This document shows positions 51,101-61,600 of a stretch of 64,000 nt of DNA, piece after piece (the first letter of the stretch is position 1; every line of letters begins with the position of its first letter). Origin of the DNA: Zonotrichia leucophrys gambelii (taxonomy: Eukaryota; Chordata; Aves; Passeriformes; Passerellidae); assembly GCF_028769735.1 (NCBI RefSeq), contig NC_088178.1, forward strand, positions 13,914,857-13,978,856, read 5' to 3'. Under the pieces are notes generated by a model, which saw only the letters and a program-made list of their open reading frames with translations, did not search any database and was not told the origin of the DNA. The translations under genes were made by a program, and so were the position numbers.

Positions 51101-53194
51101 TTAGAGGAAAGTACAAATTTATACAGTTCCTCAAAGAGTGAACCCTAAAGTTTATAACAACAGTAGAAATTCTGCCTGGCCTCCCCAGGAACTACTGAGA
51201 GAAGTGGGATACTCACCTTCTCTCTTTACATAGCTCAGCTTTGAATGTGTGGTGGGGAAATGCAATTCAGGATTCAAAGTCAATGAATTTGTAACAGAAA
51301 ACAAATCAGGGAGAACAGTGCAGAAAGCAATAGGGAACTGCATTGCTGGTGCTACTTAGGCAGCCTTTGTCCACATCCTGCCCCTGAGACAGCTCACGCA
51401 CGGGATGAGCTGGGCAAATCTCTTTCCACCCATTATCTGCTATAAAAAGAAAAGGACTAAGACATACAAGGCTGACATGTAAATTCATGAATCATGCTGA
51501 GTTTGCTTTAGTATTGCTTAAACACGAGATCTTGATTTAGGACTCCAAAGACCTGGATCTCCTGCTATTGTCCTGCCTAGCAAGACTGAGCAGGTCATTC
51601 AACTTTTGTGTGTTTCCCCATCTGCAAAATCAGGTAACAATAATGATATCCGTGCTTTTGAGGTCTTCTAGTAACTAGTGCTCTTCAGGAGTTCAAATAA
51701 GTCTAGGCAGAAGAGCAAACCTGAAGTGACTAAGGGCAATCAGAAGGGTATTACGCATGTGCTTGCTCCTGCATTTGGATCTCACAACAGTTTGAGTTCT
51801 ACCTCACTGTTAGAAATCCATGAGGCAGTAAAAGCTTGGTTGTTTTTCCTAAAACAATCCTGGGAAGTCAGCACTGCTGAGGAAAAAGCAGGTGCCTAGC
51901 TCACACCCAAAATAGCTATAGGCAGTTTATTTTGCTGAATTGTGATGTCTGGATCATTTTTATATCTTTGAAAAGTAAAACCTGAACTTTTAGGTCATGG
52001 TGAGTTACTAAAGGGGTAGATGATTTTCAGATGACTTTGGATTCTATTAGTGTTATAACAACAACTGATTTGTAATTTGTACAGGAGGAGGAACATTCCT
52101 CCCTGTGCATTTTTTTTTTTTTAGGTAAGTCGTGATTGAGAAACCCAAGTATAAGCCTGCAGAAACACATTCAGGATTGCTGTAATTTAGCTTGTACATA
52201 CCTGTTTTTGTAATACAAGCCGCTCTTTAGATTTTTTGTATTAGCCAGCCTAACTAATTCTAGCAAATAGTCGGTGTGGCTGTTTATGTAAGTGGATGAG
52301 ATGTTACCCTTGAAGCTCCCCAGGTGCACGTTACTCTGCGCTTTCTGCGAGCACAAGGAGCTAGCTGACTGTACTAAACTCCGCCCGGCTTTTTTCATTC
52401 CCCACTCAAGACGAGCGCTCCGTGCTAGCAGAGGGCTCTTGCCCGTATCCGCCGGGCACGGGCGCTGTCCTCTCGGCCAGGGCACCAACTGGCCCGCCGG
52501 TTCCCTGCCGCCGAGCCGGCCCGGAGCGCTGCCGCCCACGGCCACGCCTGCACCGGGCCGGAAGGCTGCGCGGGACGGCTGCCGGCGAGGGGCACAGCGG
52601 CTGGCCACGGGGTTTTCCGAGAAGTTGGGGACAGAAGGTGCCGAGAACATTCCTCGCTCTCGCTCTCTCCGTAGGGCTGGGACGCGCTGCCAGAGCCAGC
52701 GCAGGCTGCCCGCGGTGCTGCCCTAGGCAGGACCCGCGAGAAGCCCAGAGCCATTGATCCGGCGCCTCCGCGAGAGCGCCGGGAAGCCCGGGGATTCCCT
52801 CCGCCCCGCTCTCCGGGAACACCGGGGACGCGGGGATCGGGAACGGCGAGGGGAACGTGCCCGGGGAAGGAGAGGACGGGGCGGGCGGCAGCCGCCTTTG
52901 CTCCCTCGCCCCAGTGAAACCCCCGGGAGCAGCGTGCCCCTCCGGGCCCCTCTGCCCGGCTCCGGCGGCGGTCACTTCCCTCGGCAGAGTCGGGAGCGGC
53001 TGGCTCCGGCTCCCCGGCGCTTCAATGCAGATGGAGGGGGAAGAGAAAGGAGCCCGCCGGGATCCCGGGCAGCCCCGTCCACCGGCGGCAGGATGCTGCG
53101 CTGCGGGACCTGGCCCGGGCTCGCCTCGCCTCGGCCGCCCCCCACCCCCGGCGCCGCCCGCACCCACCTCGAAGAAGCCGGCTCTGCCGCCCAT
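28166..53194 (-). CDS. TECR-family very-long-chain trans-2,3-enoyl-CoA reductase-like protein (possibly the TECRL2 group), complete, 13 exons
   Basis: This encodes a 312-residue ER membrane reductase of the TECR/Tsc13 family, which reduces the 2,3 double bond in the last step of very-long-chain fatty acid elongation. Exons in transcript order: 53168-53194, 40521-40571, 39961-40012, 39588-39632, 38202-38305, 36011-36126, 35795-35900, 31600-31672, 31465-31508, 30030-30087, 29435-29523, 28393-28438, 28166-28293. They total 939 nt, all with GT-AG borders and matching phases. The protein is colinear with human TECR (308 aa) apart from a longer first exon (MGGRAGFFE for MKHYE). The catalytic tyrosine (human Tyr248, in SCPNYTYE) is Tyr252, and human Pro182 (INHPLY) is Pro186. 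The protein ends MPIIPFLL like TECR. It resembles TECR more than TECRL. Nothing is broken, so it should be active. In human, ABCA4 and GCLM are neighbours without this gene, as I recall. Confidence 0.93.
34821..34882. repeat. Short tandem duplication (32-bp unit, two copies)
   Basis: The segment tgttgtgtcaagaa, followed by agatctg, occurs twice in a row, starting at 34821 and 34853, in intron 7 of the TECR-family gene. The rest of this roughly 4-kb intron (31673-35794) shows nothing recognised beyond one coding-like island noted in the findings. Confidence 0.6.
38202..53194 (-). CDS. TECR-family gene exons 1-5: N-terminal ubiquitin-like region
   Basis: Exon 1 (53168-53194) encodes nine residues. 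Its ATG has A at -3 and G at +4, is the first in-frame ATG, and is followed by the donor GAG|gtgggt. Exon 2 (40521-40571) reads [17 protein letters not shown], exon 3 (39961-40012) [10 protein letters not shown] and onward, exon 4 (39588-39632) [14 protein letters not shown], and exon 5 (38202-38305) ends [19 protein letters not shown]. Together, residues 1-93 match the cytosolic N-terminal domain of TECR. Exon 1 is separated from exon 2 by a 12.6-kb intron. Its assignment rests on phase, position in a CpG island and the FFE|VEIL match to TECR HYE|VEIL. Confidence 0.88.
42081..42104. repeat. (AT)n microsatellite
   Basis: About 12 perfect AT dinucleotides in the first intron of the TECR-family gene. 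Confidence 0.95.
42476..43094 (+). repeat. Left (5') LTR
   Basis: The boundaries are TGTCGG and CCGGACA. A TATA-like box tataaag is at 42864-42870 and AATAAA at 42966-42971, which places the U3/R/U5 limits in the right half. Against the right LTR I count five substitutions and three single-base length differences by eye. Confidence 0.92.
43081..43165 (+). repeat. Duplicated LTR-end/primer-binding-site segment
   Basis: The junction agataaaccggaca plus ttggcttccactggg (43081-43110) recurs 56 bp later as agataaaccagaca plus ttggcttccactggg (43137-43165). The following ccaccac...aacctttt part also repeats. The TGG start after the LTR is what a tRNA primer site would show, but I cannot assign the tRNA with confidence. 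Confidence 0.75.
43532..43775 (+). repeat. Tandem triplication of about 105 bp inside the LTR element
   Basis: Copies begin at 43532, 43637 and 43742 with ttagctctggccttaa. The first two continue into the near-palindrome ggccttaaaaggcc, then ccccgagacgca and gacgtccggggggg. The third copy is partial and diverged. Confidence 0.88.
44988..45120 (+). repeat. Tandem triplication of about 45 bp near the 3' end of the LTR element
   Basis: Three units begin at 44988, 45033 and 45077 with agatttctttgacatttctc and continue ccatttggagagaattttaagg with small changes. Confidence 0.9.
45121..45248 (+). pseudogene. Possible env C-terminal remnant of the LTR element
   Basis: A short frame gives a hydrophobic stretch ([14 protein letters not shown]), then a basic amphipathic tail, then the polypurine tract. 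This is the position and shape of a retroviral envelope transmembrane anchor and cytoplasmic tail. Too little remains to be sure, and no upstream envelope sequence is recognised. Confidence 0.4.
45249..45866 (+). repeat. Right (3') LTR
   Basis: Nearly identical to the left LTR and starts directly after the polypurine tract. The few differences (for example ataggt for atacgt, cccaga for cccgga) point to a recent insertion. Confidence 0.92.
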
Positions 53195-53480
53195 TCTGCG
53201 GGCACCCGCCGCGCCGCCCCCGCCGCCGCCCGCGGCACCTTCCGCGGGGCCCCGCGCTGCGGCCAATCAGGCGGCGCCCGGACCCCCCGCCCCGCCCGGG
53301 CCGGGGCCGCTGCCCGGCCGTGCCGGTGGGCGGCTGCTGGCAGCGCTGCCTGCCGAGCCCGCGGCGCTGCCCCGGGCAGCCGCAGCAGTGCGGGACCGCC
53401 AAGTTCTGCAGCTCCCGGGGTTCAAAAACTGCGGGAGAAGAACAATATGCACCGGCCGCCGGGAGTGACATCTCATTCAG
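52390..53480. promoter_or_regulatory. CpG island over exon 1 of the TECR-family gene
   Basis: About 1.1 kb of CpG-dense, GC-rich sequence stands out sharply from its AT-rich flanks. It contains exon 1 on the minus strand and a CCAAT box (53263-53267, seen as ATTGG on the coding strand) about 70 bp upstream of the ATG. The long open frames across it on both strands are a product of the base composition. Confidence 0.85.
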
Positions 53481-55346
53481 AAGGGTGATTTATTTGTCTT
53501 TGAGAATTACTGCGGGAAATATTTTTCTTTTTAAAGAGCTTAAGTATCTTAATGAGATAACTTGAAAAATGCAACTGATCATGAGCTAGAAGACATTCTC
53601 CTTTCTTTTTTTGATAGTTTACCTGATGTTTCAGGAGTGATTGGACTGAAACAGAACTGTGCTGAGATCCCTTCTCCTCCTGCGATGTGTTCCTGCCACT
53701 GCTGAGGATTACATACGTGGCATAAAGCAGTACAGAGCTGATACTGTTTTTCCTGCACCCAGTCTTCATTACGTGATATCTTTTCTTTAAGAGCTATGGT
53801 AATTAAATATCAACAAAATCTACCAGGCTACAAAGGAATATTGCTTTTTCACTGCCATAAAGTTCTATTAGACAGAAAGATTTATGCTATATACTGTTTG
53901 GAAACTGTCTGCTATCTCCGAGTTTAACCTTGCACGGATCTATAACCATCAAAGCTACTGAAATATCAAATAATAAATTTCACCAAAAGAAAAGGCCTCT
54001 GCTGGAAAGCCCTAACAGGACATTATTCATTATTAGTGTAAATATGGGCAAATAATACAGAAACATACACTGCTCCACAAGCTAACCCTGAGACTGGAGA
54101 ATTAACGTTTGGGCCAGGTTAGACATTCTGGATTTTTATGCTGAAAAAACCAGAAACAAAATTATTGCTTCTCCAAATAGGCTGGCATTTCTTTCAGTAC
54201 ATTTAATTTCCACATGTTCTCTAACCATACAGAATCATGAAAACATTTCCCAACATGAAAAATTAATCAGATCATACATATAAAGACCATTTAAACTAAC
54301 CTTCTGTACCAGAAAGCGATCAGGCAGTGCTTCAGACTGACAGAAGTTATGCAAATTGGTTCCCTCTACTAGCACAATACAGCTTGAGGAAGAAAAATCT
54401 ATTAGAAACACAGTTCAAATTCCCAAGCTGACTGCAAAATTAGAATTTGTGGCTCACTGTTCCGTTTAACATGAGTTACAGAAGAAAAAAGCCACCCCCC
54501 TCAACTCTCCAGTACAGAAGGATTTTGGTCAGAGTATGGTGTTCCAGAAGTCTCCTCATCTCAAAAAAGAAAATACTCCCGAACCATAACCCTTCAGGAT
54601 TTACCCGGTGTGTCTTCACTGGAACCAGCTGGTGTAAAACTGGATTGCTGCCCTGACACTGTTTCACTCAAGTGCAAACACAGCCAGAAGGGGCAAGCAT
54701 TTGGATGCTTCTTCTGGGCCTTTTAGCTCGGTGTCTGTCAGTGACTACCTGTTCCTGGAACGCGTCATGAGCACAATTCAGACGGTTCCTCTCATTTACT
54801 GAGCCTGCACAGCAGCCACAGCCCGGCGCGGCCGCGGCTCGGGGGGTGTTAGAGAACCCGGGCCGCTACTGCCGGGCAGCGCCACGTGTGCCTTGGGTAC
54901 TCCGTTGGGGGCGATGCCGGGTCGGGCTCCCGCGGCCGCTGGCCCTCGGGGCCGGACCGACACACGGACCCAACCCCGCCGCGGCGCGACGCGCCCCGAG
55001 TCCGGCGGCGCCGGGAGCCCGGCCCTGCCCCCCGATGGCCCCGCCCCCTGCCCGGCCCCGCCCCCCGGAGCCCGGCCCCGCCCCCTGCCCGCCCCCGGAG
55101 GCTCCGCCCGGCGTGCTGCGGCCCGGCCGCTGCCAGGGGGCGCCTGCCCGCGGCGGCCTCGCGCCGTGAGGCAGCGCGAGGCGGGGCGCGCTCCACTCCG
55201 TGCCGCTCCCGCGCCGGGCCCGCCCCGCCGCCCATTGTCCCCGCGCCGCCCCTCGCCCCGGTGCCGGTGCTGAGTCACGGCCGGCACGGCGCTGCCCGGG
55301 GCAGTAGGTGTCGCGGAGAGCCCCCGGCCACCGCCTGAGCAGCGCC
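53195..55346. other. Shared upstream region between the TECR-family gene and GCLM
   Basis: The 2.15-kb interval between divergent start codons consists of two CpG islands separated by about 1.3 kb of AT-rich sequence (53.5-54.8 kb), in which no exon or repeat is recognised. Both 5' UTRs lie here. Confidence 0.7.
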
Positions 55347-55640
55347 ATGGGGACCGAGGGCGCCCGTGCCCTGCTGGAGCGCGCCGACACCCTCACCCTG
55401 CAGACCGGCAACCTGCTCAACTGGGGCTGCCTCCGCAAGAAGTGCCCGTCCACCCCCGGCGAGGAGGTGAGGGGCGGGCCGGAGCTTCCCTTCGGGGCGC
55501 CTCGGCGGAGGCCTGGGGCGAGGGGCCCGGGCAGGGCCGCGGGCGGGCCGGCGGCTGAGGGAGCGCTGGGTGCCGCTCCCGGCGCTTCGAGCGCGTCCGG
55601 AGCGGGACCCGTTCCGGTGGCGCACGGCTGGCCCGGTGCC
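54825..55640. promoter_or_regulatory. CpG island and GC-box promoter of GCLM
   Basis: CpG-rich sequence with several GC boxes of the ccccgcccc type between about 55020 and 55110, no clear TATA box, and GCLM exon 1 inside it. It has the form of a broad housekeeping-type promoter. Confidence 0.85.
55268..55278 (-). promoter_or_regulatory. Consensus antioxidant response element / MAF half-site upstream of GCLM
   Basis: Plus strand tgctgagtcac is gTGACTCAGCA on the other strand. This matches the NRF2-small MAF consensus TGAnnnnGC with the embedded AP-1-type core TGACTCA. It lies about 70-80 bp upstream of the GCLM ATG. Mammalian GCLM is a well-known NRF2 target, so conserved oxidative-stress control is likely. 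Confidence 0.7.
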
Positions 55641-58600
55641 CGTCACGGCGAGGAGGGGCTCTGGCTCCCGAGCCATCCGCTTGCCGGTGCCCTCGGGAGG
55701 CGGGAGATGGGAATGGAAAAACAGTTTCGCTTGTTTGTTTTCGTGCGTTCGTTGTGTTCTGCCCTGTGGGGAGGCCGGGGCCCCGGAAGCACTTTGCCCT
55801 GAGAAGGAGCGAGCCCAGCCTTCTGATCCCGGGAATGAAATTTAAGTGCTGTCTGTAATGGCAAAGGGGATCCCTTATACTTTTCTAGTTAGATAAAAAT
55901 ATGCATAGCTACGAGCTTATATTACAGATTATGCAAGTTCATTTAATTTCTTCATAGAGGCAGATCTCGGGAAAAGTAGCAGTTGTCTTCTTTGAAGCAG
56001 AGAGCTGTCATTCTTTGTTAACAAGTTGAAAAGAGCTTTTTAATGATCACCTTAAAAGTATTGCCTTTAGCGGTGTGTGTCAGTACTTAGAATAGTTCTC
56101 ATAAAATGTCTGGAGATGATGTGGCCATGAACTTCAGAACCACCATATTTGCTGTTTCGTCATGGCACTGTAATCTCAGAATGGTCACTTAATAATGAGA
56201 AAAACGATGGGTTTGGCTGTTTATTGCTATGTAGTCACACTAGTGATAACTTAGAAGTTAGCTGGTTGCATATTAATCATGCACTAGTGGAAGAAAGGTG
56301 GAAGGGAGGATGATGTAACAGGAAGAAAGAATTCATCATACTCTTGTTGAGCTGTCATGTGGTTGTAACGTGACCACATAACGTTTTATTTGGCCTGGTT
56401 GTTTATTAAACATTCTGTGATCTGTGTGAAATAGGGCTGGATTCTGTAACAAAGACATAGCTGTGTCACGATGGGCACCCTTGTGTGGGGAGTTTTTGGA
56501 GGGCTCTTAAGTAAAGAGTGGCCAACGTGCATAACTAATAGTTAAGGTACTAAAATTCACTTGTTTGCAGAGGAATCCACTGGCTTTCCAGAGTAGGTGT
56601 ATTTCCAAAAGCAAACAAATGGGATCATTTGCAATCAGCTCCTCTCTTTGGTGTAGTCAGTTCTCAGTGGCAGAATGTAAGCTAAAATTTTGCAAACTGT
56701 GAATGCCAGTGTTAGGAGATGCAGCTGTGTTTGGAAAAGCTGATCAAAGCAGTGGAATCACTGCTCTTTGCACATGGCCTGCGGGCAGGGGAGTGGTGTG
56801 CTTGGGAGTCGGAGGCGGGTGCGTAGGAACCGCAATAGAAATGTGTCCTGTGGCAGCTGCAAAGCAGCAGCATATAAAAATTTAGTACTGTCTCACTTGC
56901 CCTCAGAAAGGAAACGATAACAATATAAATTGTTTCAAAATAGGATTAAGAGTTATTTTATTAAAGGGTTATTGTGCTTAGCTATTTACTGGGGCGGTCA
57001 ATTCTTGCCTTTTGGGTCCAGGGGTTTTTATACTGTTTTAAATGATGGAAGGAGTGTATAGTATTTCTGTTCACAAAATATTGTTCCTGTATTGTATCTG
57101 ATATCAGGCAGGGATGTTGACTTCTAGTTTGTGCATGGTATTAGAGCTCTCTGAGTTGGGTGTCATGGGAAATGGCTGCTTACTGCTACACAAGGTAGGT
57201 ATGCACACAGTTATAAAATACACTGTGGAAAGTGAAGTAAAGCAGCAGCTGGGGCAAGTGCTCCTACCTGTGGCAGGTGGCAGTCAGACAGTACCTGTGC
57301 TTAACTCCTGGGATGGATCAGAGAGAAGCTACAGCTGCACCACTGGTACTGTATAAAATTAGTTAGCTGTTTTAATAGTTATGTCTTACTATGTTCAAGA
57401 AAAGTCATTATCAAAATCTTAGCCGAGTTTATTTTGCATCTCTGGATGAAGGAAAAATGCAAGAGTGGCATAGGATGTGTAGGTTCCCTCTGCAGTGATG
57501 GAGGACTTAAAAGTATTAGTGGTTTTGCTCAGTGGAGTAGGTAGGCAGTAAAGGGGAAGGGTTGTATGCATGTAAAAAGAGAAGGAATTAATACAATGAG
57601 TATTTAGGGGTTGATTGTCAAGTCTCATTTCTGCAGTGTCAGGGCACTTACACTCTTATCTGACTGCTGTGTAACTTAGGAATTTCTGCGCAAAAAACCC
57701 CAAACCACCCCAGGTCTTAGCTCTTGCTTGCTTAGCATTGTAATTTCCTTTTAAGATGGCATTGGTCTGAGAAATAACTACAGTACTTGTATTACTGCTA
57801 AAACTCTGAGGAAGAGGAGAGAAAAATTTTGAGTTTGAGCAAGTTTCAGCTAGAAGCTATGAAGGAAGAATCTTCTGTGGGGTGGTGTCATTAGTTCAGC
57901 TGTGAGTCTGTCCTGCCCATCTCTGTACTGTTGTGTTTGTGTGGCTGGAACATACCCACGCTTCAACATGAAAAAATGTTTTGTAGGTGCGAGACTGCAT
58001 CCAGAAAACACTGACTGAGTGGAGCTCAAAGATCAGCCAAGACCAAAATCAGGTAGGAGAGGTGTTATGCATCTTATCCATCTTCCATGCGAAATCAAAG
58101 ACATAAGTAATTGGTTACACTTCTAAAACTTACTACTGAATCTTGTTCCAATAATTCTAAGCAGTAAATGGTATTTTCTATATTAGGGCCATATAAGGCC
58201 TTTCACATGCATTCATTATTTTGACGTCCCCTCAGTGATCAAGAAGCCTTGAGTTACTTGCTTTCTGTCTTTGCATTTTTCTACTGTTTTTGTTTCCAAC
58301 TGCAGTAAGGCACTTGCTTTTTCTTTTTTTTCAAATTACCTAAAAACTTTCTTCTGGAGCTTACTGTCTCCTCTTGACGTTGCTCCTAAGTCTCATGTAC
58401 TTACTACAGGAAACACTGGAGGTTCTGGAATGTTCTGTAGCTCAAGCTATAGAAAAAATAAATCCTGAAGAAAGGGATGAGTTGAAAGTATCAGGTAAGA
58501 ACACAGTCAAAAATCCAGTGTCATGGAAAGGTTTCATATGAAGTCATTAATAGGATATTCATAGATGGGGTTTTTTTGCTCTCTTTTATAATTGCAGAAT

Positions 58601-61600
58601 CAAATTACACTATTGCACACTGTTGTTCTTAAACATTGGCTAAGAAATTCTTGAATTCATAGTTCAGATTTTAAAGCAGCTCAGCATTTTTCTAGTTCAA
58701 CTTGCATCACCTCAAGATATTTTAAATTTATTTCGTGAATCTTCGACAGTTTTGAAGCAAAATATTACAGATAATACTGGAATTAGGAAATAGTATTGGA
58801 AGCACATTTATTTGCATAATTTTTCGAGGTTGAATATGATGAACTTGAAGGAAGCAGTCCAAATTAACTCTAGTACATTTTGAGTCTCAGTAAGTTGTGA
58901 AGAAGTCTGTTTGTACTTCTAAATTTGGGGTTCTTACACAGGTTGTTACTGTTACTGCTTCATGTCTTGGTGCTTTACAGCCAACTGCATCATCTAACTG
59001 GATGATTTCTTGTTCTGAGACTGCACAACATCGAAATTTAAGAGAACAGTGTCTTTATTGGGCAGTGACCTTTCAAAAAACTGGGTCTTTTCCAATTTTT
59101 TAAGCAAATGGTGTATATTTTAAAAATCTTTTACCCAAAATCTCATTAATAGTGACTATAGCAAAAGCAAATGGCTGTATATTAGGAATACCTGGCTTGT
59201 TTAGTTACTGATTACAGTTTGTTTGAAAATAGCAAAGCTTTTCATCGTTGGATCAAATTCTTCATCGATCAGAGACGCAGTTGACCTGGGTAAGTGTGGA
59301 ACTCAAACTTAAGATTTCTTTTTTACTCTAAAACTTAGATGGAAAAAGTTCTAATGTTATTTCTAAGAGGCTTATATGGTCACTGTCACAAGTCTCCTAT
59401 GAAGAGAGACTTAGTTAATCAAATCTATTTGCACAGTAGCTCAGTCAGTAAACTTATTAAATGGATCACTGTGACCTTGGATCCCCAAACTCAAATCTGA
59501 TTCCTTGCTACAAGCAGGAGCAAGTTTCTATTCTTTCACACTAAACTTGTTGAAAAGTAATTAGCATGTGATGTTTTAATAGCAGTCATACAGCCATTCT
59601 TGCCAGTTCTTGTTAGTTGCATTTAACATCATGAACTTTGCTGCTGACTGAGTAGTCTTTCAGAGATTATTTAGGAAATAAAATAATGCTGCAAGTAGCT
59701 GGTGAAATAGTTAGGTTTTACTGCAGATGCCATACAATGTCTCTGCATAAAGTTCTGTTTGCCTTAGGTAGGAGTAATTGTGAGCAGCAATGAACTTTAC
59801 TGTTTTGGAAGTTTGTTGGGCTTTAGGGGTGACCAAACAAGAAAGGGCCACATATCATTATTCTCTATTGATACCCCAGATAATAGCTTATTTATTGTAA
59901 TTTTTACCACCATTTGTCAAACATGCAATAATGGACTCCCCCTCTTGAAGAAAATAATTAGCACAGCAGTTCTACTCCTTCACTGTGTTTAAGAGGCCTC
60001 ATGACTTGCATTTTTCCTAAAGCTCAGGGAGACTCCAAGACTTGCACTTTTCTAACTCCTCACATATATCAAGTAGTTCTCCTAACCCATGTCCTGTACT
60101 TAAGTTATAGTTCAGAGTGAAAGCTACAAATTTTAAAAGAAATTGAGGGTGAAGAAATAGACTTGTTTATCATCAGTGTCTTCAGAGAAAAATACAGTTT
60201 TAACATTAAAAAGGAGGGAAAAGCTTCATGCTTTTGTTCATTTTCTGATTGTTTTGTTTTTTGCTTTCCCAAGACCTGAAACTGAATCGTGGTCTTCAGT
60301 TGTATTCTTGAATCTTTGCTAAAAAGGTTGTGTAATTATTTTTGACCTCAGATACACTCAGAGTTTCAAACGGTGAATGGAGATCTAGCAGAGTGAAGCA
60401 GGAGGTGTGGTTTTTGCTAAATTTGAAGAGTCATGCTGTTTATGTTCATATCTGATAAAAGATTTTGCAGTGTCTGTTCTTTTTCCTCAGCGTGTTCTGC
60501 CCTCGGAGTTGCTCAGTTAGACTCAGTCATTATTTCCCCACCTCCTGTTGAAGATGGAACTAACCTCTCCTTGGAATATTTGCAACCTTACTGGAAAGAA
60601 CTTGAAAATCTAGTTCAAAACAAGAAGATTGTTGCCATAGGTGCCTCCGACCTAGATAAAACACTGTTAGAGCAGCTGTATCTGTGGGCACAGGTGAGAA
60701 CCAACTTCCTACTCATAGCGGTTCTTAGGACAGAGTAACTGCTTGCTTACATTAATTAGTCATGCAGAATTAATTAGCCCTGCTCAGACTTCAAAACAAT
60801 GGTCAAAGACAAATTGTTCAAAGCAAAATTTCTGTTGTAATAGAGGGTGTGAGGGAAACAGCTAATTTAAGCACATTAGTAATTTTTTCTTATAAAAATA
60901 TTTTGTTACTCAGGTGAAACCAAGTAGTAATCAGGTGAACCTTGCTTCCTGTTGTGTGATGCCACCTGATCTCACAGCATTTGCAAAAGAATGTGACATA
61001 CAGCTGCTAACTCACAATGACCCCAAAGGTAAGACTTTGCTGATTAAGTTAACAGAAGACTTCTAAATGCATTTATTCAATAGAAAATCAGGGATAATCT
61101 TTTCCTGAACTTCAGAGTTTGTTATATTTGAGGCTTGAACCAAGGATTCTAAAAGTCTCTCCTTTATAAAATATTTCTGTTATGTTACTGCTGTTGCTTC
61201 CTCCCCCCCACCCCTTCTTGAAACAGGCTTCCAGCCTTGGATAATTTTTTGAAATACTTCTTATCAGAGAAAATAAAATAAATAGAAGAACAACCTACTG
61301 AGCAATTTGTACTATGTTTATTTCTACAAAATATGGAATTAAATGTATTGCTAGTAACTGAGAAATGAAAGTGTACTTGCCTGGAACACGTGAAATAGAT
61401 TACATAAAATGTTAATGGCCAGTTGATTTTTGAGTAATTTAGTAATATTAGATCTGTAGAATTATTATGCTTTAAACAGGATTCTTTCAAAGTCTTGACT
61501 TCTTAAAATAACATTATTACAAAAATAGTTGTAAAGTCTTCTCTTTTTTAATGCAATGATTTCTTTGCTAAATTAATGAAGAAATTAGAGACTTTCCTTT

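Larger units (their letters stand above)
40572..53167 (-). other. Intron 1 of the TECR-family gene (12.6 kb)
   Basis: This large first intron contains an (AT)n run at 42081-42104, the LTR element at 42476-45866 within a CR1 copy, and AT-rich sequence from about 46.0 to 52.3 kb. In the latter I see no exon, RNA gene or clear repeat. The proximal end passes into the CpG island. A 176-codon open frame at 48492-49019 (+) has no recognisable content. Confidence 0.8.

Noticed and set aside
52406..53266. 286-codon minus-strand frame and others of 149-244 codons on both strands over 52.4-53.5 kb
   Set aside because: They are Ala/Gly/Pro/Arg-rich frames produced by a CpG island. The 286-codon frame starts at TTG, not ATG. 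Only the nine codons of exon 1 are supported.
54796..55676. Several 107-195 codon frames around GCLM exon 1
   Set aside because: These are CpG-island composition artefacts. Only the plus-strand frame starting at 55347 matches GCLM.
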